64,000 nucleotides of DNA, taken from contig OZ316893.1 in NCBI GenBank assembly GCA_973895155.1, positions 8,928,001 to 8,992,000 of the forward strand, given 5' to 3'. Below the pieces are notes generated by a model. That model had not been told where the DNA came from. It made no database searches and saw nothing but the letters and a program-made list of their open reading frames with translations. Source of the stretch: Marsupella aquatica (Eukaryota; Marchantiophyta). How positions within the stretch are numbered: the stretch's first letter is position 1; each line of letters starts with the position of its first letter. A program made the translations under genes and the position numbers. Positions 44,354 to 55,159 of this stretch are shown piece by piece.

Positions 44354-45887
44354 TCAAACTATCTTCAAACTCCAAAAAGCACAATCCATTCTTTTCTTCG
44401 CATCCGTGGCCATCATTTCACAAATTATGACATCCAATTTGGGGCCATGCACTTGTGCACTCCAACCCCTTCCCAAAAACCGTGAACTCTTAGACATTCC
44501 ATCCCAATTCTCTGTCAACAATGTCTCAAAAATATTCCCCAAAGCATATATATTGGTATTTTTGTTAAACTCTATAGGGGTAGGTTGAACAAGCTCCGGA
44601 GCCAACTGTGGAAATTGTTTTTGGTATGCTGCTGCTATTTCTGTTGCTGTGGGCCACATCCGATTACCTGGTGATTTGCACTGTGATTTATGCTTAGACA
44701 AGCCAAAATCACATAAACCAACATACACCTTAATAGCCACATCGTGCTCGTGATCAAAATGAAGAAGGATGTTTCCAAAGTGAAGATCACAATGAAATCG
44801 ATCATGCTCATGCAAGTATTGCAGTGTCTCCAGCAAAGCCAAGACGATTCCCAAATGGTTCTCCAACAAGAGTTTCTTCTCCGAAATGAACTTGAAATCA
44901 AGGTTCGTCGTGATCTGTGCCTTCCCCTTGCTCTTTGACGATATGCCGCACTTATCAATAAAGCTACCAAAATCACCTCCATTGTAGTGATCATAAATAA
45001 GTTTTGGCGGATCCTCAATAGTCAACGCAAGAGCTCCAACGATTCCCTTATGATTCAGTCCTCCCATAAGCACTTCTTGTAATGCGTCAGTTCATCTCTT
45101 ATGCTTGTCTCCATCCTTGAACCGTTTTGCGACTAAGATCACGTTGACGGGAGTGAGAGGACAATCTAATATACGACAAGTGTATACCTCTCCTTGGATT
45201 CCTTTCCCAATGCGACGTGTGTTGTGCACCTGCTCACGTTTAAGAAAATAGATACTCCTAACCTCTGGAACTACACGCGATGGACGTGTTCCTTTTCAAG
45301 CACTTTTGATGCTGAGATCCCCAAAGTGCACAATCTCGTTATCATATTTGACATTGCTATCAGATTTCGCCATTGCCAACTCTTTACTCCACTTCACTAG
45401 CAATTCTCTCTTGTGTGTGTGTACATCCCGGGGTTTCCCAAACTTGGAGAAGCATGTTTCCCGGTTTCTCAGTTTCATCTTCAAATGACTTTATTTGCTC
45501 TCGTGTGAAATTATCCTCCTTCTGTACGCTTTCCCGCATACAACGGGTTATCTCACCAAGAAAGTTCTTGTATCCTTTCTGTCTGTGTCTTGTGAACTCC
45601 CTCTCGAACCCGTCCACCCCATACTGTTTTGGTTGAGTGTAGCGATAAAGTATCTCTTTCCATATCGACACTACCACATTGTGTCAAACCTGTTTTGCCT
45701 CTTTGTTTGCCCCCTTCCATTTTTGTTTCTCGGCCATTTTGCTAGGATTCCTAGCATGTTCGAGAGTATTTCGAGCATTCTTCAATGCGTCTAGAGCAAC
45801 AAGATTCGGCTCATATCCCTCATTCACATGTTTTGTGATCGTCTCCAACACTTGCCTATACTCTAAACTAAAATTATTGATGGCCAT
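44354..45887 (-). pseudogene. Cargo gene: protein kinase with N-terminal extension, broken
   Basis: Minus strand, ATG at 45887 (MAINNFSLEYRQVLETITKH). An N-terminal helical region of about 190 residues is interrupted by TGA at 45684 and a frameshift near 45420 at an AC repeat. The kinase domain follows: glycine loop IGKGIQGEVY (about 45184-45213), VAIK-type lysine in LVAKRF, hinge LIYDHYNGGDFGSF, catalytic loop FHCDLHFGNIL, CDFGLSK, APE in PQLAPELVQ, and NIYALGNIFETLL for subdomain IX. It ends KKRMDCAFWSLKIV. TGA codons at 45296 and 45092 interrupt it. All residues needed for catalysis remain, with HCD instead of HRD. The target is unknown. It belongs to the giant element by position, between the satellite and the right end, and reads inward from that end. 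Confidence 0.75.
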
Positions 45888-46110
45888 GTTTTCCCTTCAC
45901 AAAAGGAATATGTGAGGGAGGAACAAACTCTTACCGGGATTTAAATAAAATCCTTCCAATAAGGTTTCAACGGCCAGCCTGAAAATTACAAGTCGTATTG
46001 TTATTATCTCTTCCCGGTTTGTTTCTCCCATGCATTATGTATTTTTATTGCACACATGATTTTAATTACCTTTAAATATAACAACAATAAAAGAGAAAGA
46101 CAACAGTTGT
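45888..46110. other. Upstream region of the kinase cargo gene
   Basis: Non-coding AT-rich sequence between the kinase ATG and the right-end leader motifs. It presumably holds the 5' leader of the minus-strand transcript. Confidence 0.4.
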
Positions 46111-46470
46111 GAAATATCGCAGACCGAGCGGACGCTCAAAGCATGCGCACAAAAGTTCTTTTCTTTCAAAGTTGTTATATTCCTGCTTTGACATATGTGA
46201 TTTGGTGTCTATAATTTAACACTCATTTGTAATTCAAGTAAAAATATTCTCGGCGAATCGTGGTATCCATGCAAAGTATCGCAGACCGAGCCGAAACTCT
46301 AAGCATGCGTACATGGATTCCTCTATCTCTGCAAATGTTTTACTTAATGAACAAAGGAGACTTAATTGTTAAGGTGATATTAAGAAATTATTGTACGGAG
46401 TATCACAAACCAAACCGAGGCTCAAAGCGTGCACGTACAAGTGTTTCTTTATATCCCTCTATTTGGCTCT
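46111..46470 (-). promoter_or_regulatory. Three copies of the subterminal leader motif, right end
   Basis: On the minus strand, copies at 46440-46399, 46316-46273 and 46155-46111 share GC(A/G)TGC followed by TTTGAG or similar, then (G/C)GCTCGGTCTGCGATA in two of them and a diverged GGTTTGGTTTGTGATA in the outermost. A TATA-like GGATATAAAGAAAC lies just outside the outermost copy. Number, order and spacing mirror the left end. Confidence 0.55.
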
Positions 46471-46576
46471 AAGGTTAGGGTTTAAAACACAAAGAAAACT
46501 TCAAAAACCACAAAACAAAACACAAACAAACAAAAACAAACCAAAAACCAAAACCAAAAACCAAAACCAAACACTT

Positions 46577-46980
46577 ACCTCCTCCTCCTCCTCCTCCTCC
46601 TCCTCTCCTCCTCTTCTGCAAAACCAAAAATGAGGAGGGGAGGAGGGATCTCCTCCTTTTATCCTCTCCCGAGCACCCTCTCGAGCCTTTCCCGGCCGGC
46701 CTCCTCCTCCAACCCTAAACCGTGAAACCCTAATCCTCCGAGCCTCCCATCCCAAACCCCAAACCGGACCCCGAACCCCAAACCCCAAACCGGACCCCCA
46801 CCCGAACCCCACCCGGACCCCACCCCGAGCGCCTCCGCCCTAGACCCGGACCCGATTAGTCATCCGGACCCCCACCTGAACCTCCTCCCGAACCCGGCCT
46901 CCCGAACCCGAACCGCGGCCGAACGTTTCCTTTCCCGGACTGCTTCCAAACCCGGGTGCCGGGTTGCCAATTTGCCGCTC
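46577..46980. repeat. Right GC-rich subterminal region
   Basis: A (TCC)n microsatellite (about 46577-46615) is followed by C-rich repeats of CCCCGAAC, CCCGGACC and AAACCCCAAACCGGACC, i.e. G-rich reading inward. AACCCTAAACCGTGAAACCC resembles telomere sequence. Composition mirrors the left subterminal zone. Confidence 0.7.
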
Positions 46981-47003
46981 AAAAACGCCCAGTTTGACGG
47001 GCA

Positions 47004-47024
47004 AGGTTAAACCGGGTTCCCAAG
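47004..47024. repeat. Right terminal inverted repeat and target-site duplication
   Basis: AGGTTAAACCGGG (47004-47016) is the inverse of the left end with one mismatch. TTCCCAAG (47017-47024) is identical to the left flank. Confidence 0.85.
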
Positions 47025-47936
47025 AGAGAAATGAATAGTTGTACCCCACTGGAGGAGGGCCTTTGAGAGAAAGAGAGGAGGGAGGGGAATGAAGGGATAG
47101 AAATAAAGGAAATATGAAATAAACTGCAATTAGATGGACCGTTTTTCCAATTTTGGGGTTTATTATTTTTATTTGTTTAATCTTTATGAGAGATCCCAAA
47201 ATTTGTTATTCCAACTAAACTTCCAACTTTTTACTTAGAAATACTTTTTCAATGAAGGCCAATGAGACCAAGCTCCAAACAATTTTTCTCCCCAAGACCT
47301 GGTTTGCTTGACATGTCTTGGCATCTCGATTAGTCTTATTCTGGCTTATGCCCATATTATTTTCCTAGCCGGGCGCTCAGCACGCTCTTTGCCCCCATTT
47401 GCACCTTTTGCCGCCCACATTTGTTCCATCTTTCATAAAATTGACAATGAAGAGCTCTTGCCAAACTCTTGCCCATACTCTAAATACCCATCTGAGTCTT
47501 TTGCCCCCTACTTTGTGTTCACTTGAATTTCACAATTTGATTGCATAAAATTATGTGCAATTTGAACAAGATATGCGCAATGATAACACTTTTCACAATA
47601 AAATGAGCAACAATAAATGATGACCATTTGTCAAAATCCAACTGCCTTTTTCCAAACAGTTTGATCCACCCAAAAAACCTGTTAATCCCCTCATCCCTGC
47701 CCTTCTTGCATTCCCTATACACCTTGGCTCACCATTTGCACCTCCACCCTCCTTAATGCACTCTCCATGCCAAAGCCCCATTGTCTTCGTGGTGAGCTGG
47801 AGACAAGGGTGGTGACAGCAAAGGGTGGGGCAAGGGAGCGACAGGGTGCGAGGGGGGGGGGATGAAAAGATGAAAAGGGGGAGGGAAATGAAAAAAGAAG
47901 TTATCCTATAAGACTAACCATGGACTTGAACCCTCC
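47025..47936. other. Gene-free spacer
   Basis: No recognised gene. It resumes the host sequence that the giant element interrupted at the TTCCCAAG site. Low-complexity G/A-rich sequence occurs at 47060-47100 and 47800-47900. Confidence 0.5.
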
Positions 47937-47944
47937 CCAACATC

Positions 47945-48288
47945 CTTGGGGGGATCACTTCCATAGAAGTGGCACATCACGTGCGACAAAGGATAGGCCC
48001 ATATAAATGGGTGTGGCGGAAGACTTCCTAAGTTTGGTGGAAGAACACATAGGGCATGTTTTATTGACTGGTCAACTTTAAATAACACATAGGCCTATTT
48101 AATTGTAAAAAACATTTCTCTAAAGTTTTTAGAGGTTTTTTTAGTAAAAAATGACAAAATTTAAAGAAAGAAAGGATTTTGCATAAAAATATTTTTCACT
48201 TAATATAAGTTGGGGGGTCAAACCCTAAAACATCGCACGCAATATATGGCCCTCCATATAGTGACACACCCCCCCCCCCCCCCCCAAG
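47945..48288 (-). mobile_element. MITE, copy 3, diverged
   Basis: A 344-bp element related to 26617-26911 in reverse: GGCACATCACGTGCGACAAA is shared, as is CACTATATGGA near the other end. Ends are CTTGGGGGGATCAC and (reverse) CTTGGGG with TGTGTCAC after a long poly-G/C run. It is flanked by CCAACATC on both sides (47937-47944 and 48289-48296), an 8-bp duplication. Confidence 0.72.
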
Positions 48289-48823
48289 CCAACATCATGT
48301 TTATAGCAACAATATCAATCAAATTAACAACATTGTGGCAACAAGAACCAATCAAAATGATTACACCCTCCCAACTATTAATAGTGTCACTGCATAGTTA
48401 TAGCCAAAACAACAACACTTCCTTATCATGCATGCCCATTTACCTTACCTCAATGTTTTTGTGCAATGCCTGAGTATTGGGTTTGGCAACTACAACATGG
48501 TTGCAATGATAACATGCCTAAACTTACAACTACCTTGCAAAGTGCCAGATACAATCATCTTTCAAGATCACGCATTATATGCCCCCTAGGCCCTCACTCC
48601 GTGTAAAAGAAGTGGACCCCCTGCGATCGGGCCATTTTCCTGTTTACCCCTTGTTATTTCCATTTTACTATTACAAGTTCCCTTATTACCGGTAATAATT
48701 ATAATTATTAGTTCAAAATTAATAAAAACTACTCTTCAAGCATTTGCACGTCCTCCACATATTAGTTAAGACTGAGGGCCCAGGGTATATGCCTCAACAA
48801 TTACATTGCAAAACTTATATTTC

Positions 48824-49507
48824 TTGACTCGCCTTGACATCTTTTCTCCCCTCTTTTCTCCCAAATTTACTAATCTTTACATATTTGTGTCTTCTCAACA
48901 TTTTTTCCCTACCTTGATATTTTTTTCTCTTTCCCACCATCTTTTTCTCACCTTGATAACTTTGATCTCACCACAACATTTTTTTCTCAACCTCAAAAAA
49001 AATATGTCCTCGACATATTTTTCTCTCCTCAAAACCTTTTCTCACCTTGACATCTTATCTTTTTGTCATCTTGCCATCTTTTTCTCATATTCACATCTTT
49101 ATTTCACCACAATATATTTCCCTCACCTCAACATCTTTTTCTCACCTCACCATCTTTTCTCTTGTTGACAGTCATCATTTTCTCACCTTGACATCTTTTC
49201 TCCCCTCGACATCTTTTCCTCATATTTACATCTTTTTCTCACCTCGCCATCTTTTCTCTTGTTGACAGTCATCATTTTCTCACCTTGATATCTTTTCTCT
49301 CCTCAACATCTCTTATCACCTTGACATCTTTCATCACTTCAACATCTTTTGTTCACCTTGACATATTTTGCTCACCTCGATATCTTTTATCACCTTGACA
49401 TATTTTTATATCACCTCGACATCTTTTATCACCTCGACATCTTTTCTCTCCTCAGACATCTTTTATCACCTCAATGTCTTTTGTGCAATGCATGGGCATA
49501 GGGCTAG
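48824..49507 (-). repeat. Large degenerate minisatellite of about 18-20-bp units
   Basis: More than 25 units of the type CTCACCTTGACATCTTTT, i.e. AAAAGATGTCAAGGTGAG on the minus strand, drifting in sequence and length. The array ends abruptly at GCAATGCATGGGCATAGGGC followed by TAG, the inverse of the edge seen at 21946, 55056 and 59290. The Phe/Ser/Leu-rich open frames across it are by-products. Confidence 0.8.
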
Positions 49508-50259
49508 TATATTATATATTAATAGGTGGCATATTTTCATTGAATGCTCTCTTGTCTTTACAATATGTGAACAATTCTCCACTTTATTTTGACAATACAT
49601 AGTTACTAAGTCCATTTTGGGCCCCATTCACAACTACAAAACTAAAGTTTAGCTAATAAGTTTGGTGTTGAATGTTAATAGTCTAGTATAGTTACCTATA
49701 CCTTGTTTTCACATTTTCATGAATTTATGTACACTTGCTTGTGTTATACTATTTAGTTTACAGTCGTGGAACTCCACTACCTTAACACTTAGCTCCAGCG
49801 TCGTTGACTCCGACGCCGAGCTCCCTTATGGTCTAGGCCCGGATAGGCCATCCGGGGAGGACTTAGTATGGGGAGACTTGAGGGAAATGGGACGTGGCAC
49901 TAGCAAGGCAAGGCGCCAAGCTGGTGACACACACTAAGGACTTAGACTAGCTGAGAGCTGGTCGGGTCAAGGGGAAAAGGGTCGGGCTCAAGGTCAACCT
50001 TTCGGACCCCCAAATGAACTTTGAATTCTGAGGGCTTGAGTGAGAGCTCCTCTTTGGCCCAAGGCCAATGGAGTTGACGTCATGGGCAACGGACGCTTGG
50101 GGCGCAAGTTATGACCCGATCCAGGTTTGGCCAATTGGGGGCCTTGGGCGGCGATGAGATCTGAGGGCCTAGGCATGAACACTGTGTCGGCCCAATCACA
50201 ATGGGCTAAGGCACTCCGCTTGCGGATGCCTAACTAGAAAGTTATGGTGTCACCGGGGG
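49508..50259. other. Spacer; change to higher GC at about 49770
   Basis: AT-rich to about 49770, then a GC-richer block without recognised coding sequence that runs up to the LTR-like element. GTGTCACC occurs twice at the junction (50247 and 50259), the first followed by GGGGG. Confidence 0.4.
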
Positions 50260-52353
50260 TGTCACCTACTTATCAAATGATTAACACAACAAATACCACA
50301 CGGGTTCCACTAAAAATTGTTTGTATCGTATGATGGGGACGTGGAGGGACGCTATATGGATTAATTTCCTACTAAGGATGAGTAGATTTGTTTCTGCTCC
50401 CAAAAATGTATTTTTTGATCAAGTCTACCGACTATACGTGTACTCCGCTTTTGATCAAGTCATGTGGACTACCTTGTTCCTACTCCTCTTGGCCTTTGGC
50501 AAAGTGCTGTCACCACTCTCCCACTCACAGGGTCGACCAAGCCATGTGAGTTTCTCTAAACATGCATACTAGGGGAAGAACACAATCGTGCAACCAAGAG
50601 AGAGAACACCACAAAAGAATTCATAAAAATCCAACCAAATCTATATCTCTTGGTGGCCAAGTTAACACATTGCTTGGGCAACCTGGTCTCCTATCGTCTA
50701 CCCAACTCCTGCCTCACTAGACAATGAGCCCTCTCCACCTCAATACTTCGGATCAATTCCCTATTCTTGTTGAAGGCTAATCCTCACAAAAACAACACTA
50801 GACTGAGTTCACCCCCTTAGCTCACTACAGGGATCCCCCTAAATACTAAAAAAACACACCAAAGCACCCCTCATGGGGTTACAACGATGGCGGTTACCCT
50901 AGCGACGCCGCTAAAATCTTTCACAAGAAATCCCTAACCTAAAACATGCGACACACACATGCTTCTAAAGCCCTAATCTAACTACGGGACCAGCGGTGCC
51001 TTCGACGATGCCAAACAACAATCCGAAATCCATAGTCTCGGGGAAGTGAGGAGGCCCTCACATGGTCAAAAACTCAAATATTTGAAACTACTTCCCTAAG
51101 GGGATCCTGGACAGCCCTGCTCCTCCTGATCACGGATCCGTAAACGACACTCAAAACGGATCCCGAACGGTCGAGATATGATTGTTTAAGTTTTTACAGG
51201 ACACCGTCCCCCTCCATTTCGTCCATACAACACCAGGGGGCCCCGGCTTTGAAAAACACAGATCACGGTCTCCGTAGGTGCTGCTACTTCCTCCTCCCCT
51301 TGGAAAATTGGGACCTCCTGTAGTACGGACGTCCGTACGGCCTTCAAACTCCTGTATTCTCAAAAAAATGTGATCCACTGTATCTCCTCCATCTTAGCTC
51401 CGTTTTGGCCGTGTGACATGTCATTGGATTCAGCTAGGTGAGCTCTTTCCAACAAGCCCGTAAAATCCTGATTTTGAGATGGTCAAAAATCTGATGTTCG
51501 TACAACTAGGGTCCGTACACACATTGAAAGGAAACACAACAGGGAAAGGATTTAGGGTTTAGGATTGGGTGGGAACCTCACAAGTGAGAATAGAGAAAAA
51601 AGGAAGGAAGAAAGTGTGAGGGGCCCTCCTATGGATGTGTCCTTCTACGGAGTACCTCTCCTACGGAGTGCCCTCCTACGGAGTGCCCCTTCTACGAAGT
51701 GGTTCTACGGAGTGCCCCTTCTACGGAGTGGGGAAGGGAAAGAGAGCAAAAACCATGTGAGGACCACACAAAGGGTGAAGGGGAACACAAGTGTGGGAAT
51801 CCCTTCCTTCTAAGGGCCCTCCCACCATCACTACTCCAAGATTGCCTAGTTTTACTAGTTTTACGGGCATCGAGGTTTCTCAAGATGTCACTATTTGGTA
51901 CAAACCTAAACTCAACTAGGGAACCCAAATTTCGCATGGGGCTCATTGAGGGCTTCAAAATGAATCCAAACATGACCATGTTTGGAATAGTACTAGCGCA
52001 GCAACGTTTGTTTCAAATTTAAATGTTTTCTATATTTTGGTCATTATTCCCGTTTTGCGCCTTATGTGGAGCCTCCGGCCAGCCCTCACCCCTCTAAGAT
52101 GCCCACACCGTGTCTCCAAGTCCTTGGGATGCCTTGTGGCCTCCTTGTACCCCCTCAATGGTTCCCTTGTCATCCATCACCGCCTGGCACCCCTCTCAAC
52201 TCTGGTCTCCGGTTGTCGCATCCATTTATTAGAACTAACAAAAATAAAAAATTGGAAAATTCAAACACTTTTGCTACACCTACTTGTCTTTCTAATTATA
52301 TACGCAATTATAAGTCCTCACTAAGTTACTACCGGGTTTGGGGCCCTGTCATA
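50260..52353. mobile_element. LTR-like 2.1-kb element, copy 1
   Basis: Homologous from end to end to 55160-57396. Both begin TGTCACCT(A/G)CTTATCAAA and end GGGCCCT(G/A)TCA(T/C)A, i.e. TG...(C/T)A ends. No coding capacity. It contains a short TTCTACGGAGTG array (about 51640-51740). No flanking duplication is seen. GGGGG just before it could be the end of a polypurine tract, which would make this a 3' LTR with a lost or degenerate interior. Solo LTR is the alternative. Confidence 0.5.
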
Positions 52354-55055
52354 TATGGGCATTGCCAGTTGGTGGCGCGCCCAGATATGCGTGTTGGGGT
52401 CTAGGTGGGGGCCCAAAATTTGGAGACCAAAGTTGGTTTGGGGGTGGCAGGTCTCCAGAAGCATATATGAGGGGAGTGGTGTCTCCTTGGGGGCTAAGAT
52501 CGAGCCGAAGTTGTGAGCCGCGGTGGTCGCGACACTAAGGAAAAATGCCAAACGGAAACGACGATAACTTCATAACGGGAAGTCCGTTGAGGGACTTCTT
52601 GGGTGCATTGGAAAGCTCTCAAGGAGGGCTATGTCCTCCTGATCTCAGCTGGGTCTGGGGATGACATAAGTTCTTGGGGTTTGCGGGGGCTATCTCGCCC
52701 GCTTGCCAAATCCTGCCAAAACAGCAATCAAGCTGCGTTCAGCCTCCCAAGGAGCTTGCATTGGGGAGGCAAGGTCAAGTAGGCGTGGAGGTTGAATTTC
52801 AAAGGTACTTGGCCCCTAGACCATCAATGGGCGAGAAATGGGAGTGGGTTGCTAGAGTCGGGGCTATTCTGGTCCCGACGTGTTGGGACAAGCTTTAGGA
52901 CAAGCTATGCTAATTGGGCCATGAGCATGTCCTAGGGGCAGGGCGGTCAGTTGGTGATAGATAGGTACGAGGGGGAACCCGGGCTACGCCGAAGGAAGAA
53001 GTTGTTATGGACGAACAATGGGCGTCGGTTCTGGTTCCAGCTTATGGCATCGGGAGGACCTATCACTGACCTATTTACCAATGTCTGTTGAGCTTGAGTT
53101 ATGATGCTAGACTGGGGAAATCTAGATCCTGAGGGGTTACTTACCACACTCAGTTGCTTGTGCAGACAGTGAGGACCGTTGAGTAGCGGTCGTGTTGGAG
53201 AGCAAGTGCGTCTTCGTATGGGAGGGGCCGCAGGCAGTGCAAGGGGCATCAAGTTGCTTGCTCAAGGTATTCCGTGGAGGTGTTCGATCACCAAAGGCAC
53301 TTAGGCATGGGTGCTGGGATTGGTGAGGGCGTTGGGTGGCAAGGTACATCACTTTTACTTACTAGAACAAACAATATTTGTGATTATAAAGGATTATATA
53401 TCAAAGATATTTTATTTAGTATTTCATTAGCATTATGTTTGTTATCTTTGGCAAGTATATAAAGTTTTTGGGTAAATTGTATCTATTTTGTGTTGATGGC
53501 AGGCCAGGCTTTATTTATTAGTTATCATCGCACTAATTCAAGCATAATTTTGATTTATTATTACTTGAAAAAATAAATTTAATGATATATGCAAAAGATA
53601 AAAGATTGAATCCCTATTTGCAAACCTGTTTTGTTCCATCAACAAGTTTGTAAAAATAAAATTTAATTAACTTTACTACAATGTTACGAACAATAGCCTC
53701 TACATCATTCACAATTGGGTGTACCTTGCAAGAACCACTTTCAGGACTCAAAATATGTTTTTTAGTGAAAATGACTTTTGTAACATGGCAAAAGCTTCAA
53801 TCATGATTTTATCTCAAGACATTAACTCTAATTTTTTCACTAAAATGTTTTACATGCTCTAACCTACCTCACCATGTAGATAAATCAAGTTTTTGACTTT
53901 TTTAGGGGATCCTATTATTGATGGCCCTAAATGAGCCAAAATTATTGATTATTTTTGTCCTGTACATCAAGGTTTGGTATGTGTCAATATTTGAGTTTTG
54001 AAATATAAGATTATCCTATTAATATGCATGCTTTGGTAAAATTTCATTATCTAAAATATATATTTTTAGAGTCCTGTTGAATCCTAAATGATGTGACCCC
54101 TTGCATGACAAGTCCTTTTATCAATCTTTGAAGGGCATATAAGGAAAGCTTCAAAGTCTCAAATGCTAGATAGTTTAATGAAGGTTACCAACCTACATGA
54201 TATTTATTAAGTATAGTACATCAAATTTTGCATATTATCTCATTACACCTTACAAATGATATCCTAAAGCATGATAAATTATGGTCACTTCTAAGTAAGT
54301 GTGACGTTCCTTTTTGGTCCTCCAATTGTGAATGTTTTTCTTTTAGCTTTTCTCATAGATTCGTTCTGTCATCTTATTCAAGATAATTTGAAATTAAGCC
54401 TTGTTATTAATTAGAAAATAATTTGATATAGTGAATATCCATATTCACCATATATATACAATTATTTGAGTTGAGCCTGGACGAATAAACATGGAGGGTT
54501 GTATACTCTTCAAGGAAAATAATAAAATATTTATCTAAAATGATTTAGATGAATATATTACATTTTACTCTATATCATTGATAAGAAAAAAGGAAATTAT
54601 TGATCTTGAAACATAGAATTTCTAAACTTGGGCGAGTCATTGATAGTAAGTTCATGTCTGTCAATTTGCTGAACATCAGTCGCTGAAGGTTACTTGTCCG
54701 TTGACGATGAAAATCATACTTTCTTGCAACACAAAAACTCAACTCAAATGAACTTCAGAGCGTATAATCATGGCCTTGGAAAATCAACCTAAGCAAGAGA
54801 GCTCAATTTGAAGAACCTGCCAAAGTGCTAAATTGTAGTGTAGATATAGATCCTATCTCTGTAACATTTGTCAAGCAGATGAATCCAAGTTATAAGTCAA
54901 AGGAGGGCCACAAGTAAGTTACATCCAAAGACAATCACAAATTAGATGCTTTTATGTTCCAGATGATCAGGATACCTATAAACTGGCCTAGAGGGATCAT
55001 CCGTCCAAAAAGTAGAGGTCTGTAGGGACAAGTTGTCATTTATCATGGCTAACTA
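52354..55055. other. Gene-free region
   Basis: 52354-53350 is GC-richer with no recognised domain in any frame. It may be a decayed interior of the adjacent LTR-like element. 53350-55055 is strongly AT-rich with only very short open frames and no repeat structure that I can see. Confidence 0.45.
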
Positions 55056-55159
55056 GCCCGATGGCCGTGCATTGTACAAAAGATATTGAGGCAAGGCAAA
55101 GATGTTTAGGTACATGAGGCAAATATATCAAGGCAAGGCAAGAAAATGCAAATGATATC
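55056..55159 (+). repeat. GATGTCAAG-type array with conserved edge, interrupted
   Basis: Edge GCCCGATGGCCGTGCATTGT, then units such as AAAGATATTGAGGCAAGGCA. The array is cut by the LTR-like element at 55160 and resumes at 57397-57470 (CAAGAAATGCAAGTGAGGCA). Confidence 0.65.

Larger units (their letters stand above)
25335..47016. mobile_element. Giant hAT-like DNA transposon, 21.7 kb, with cargo genes
   Basis: The left end (25335) reads CCCGGTTTAATCT and the right end, reversed, CCCGGTTTAACCT: 12 of 13 match. Immediately outside is TTCCCAAG on both sides (25327-25334 and 47017-47024), a perfect 8-bp duplication, the hallmark of hAT insertion. Both subterminal regions hold GACGGGC/GCCCGTCA motifs, a GC-rich zone and three inverted copies of a leader motif. 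Inside, left to right: hAT transposase (+, broken), a foldback satellite, a nested gypsy element, more satellite, a RING-like/coiled-coil gene (-) and a protein kinase gene (-). Without the gypsy and one MITE the element would be about 12.5 kb. hAT membership rests on the transposase and duplication length. Alternative: two unrelated elements that by chance share ends, which the perfect duplication makes unlikely. Confidence 0.85.

Noticed and set aside
48806-49265. Phe/Ser/Leu-rich open frames resembling membrane proteins
   Set aside because: Produced by the CTCACCTTGACATCTTTT minisatellite.
48824-49507. CRISPR array
   Set aside because: Units are contiguous and drift in sequence, without constant repeats and unique spacers; the genome is eukaryotic.
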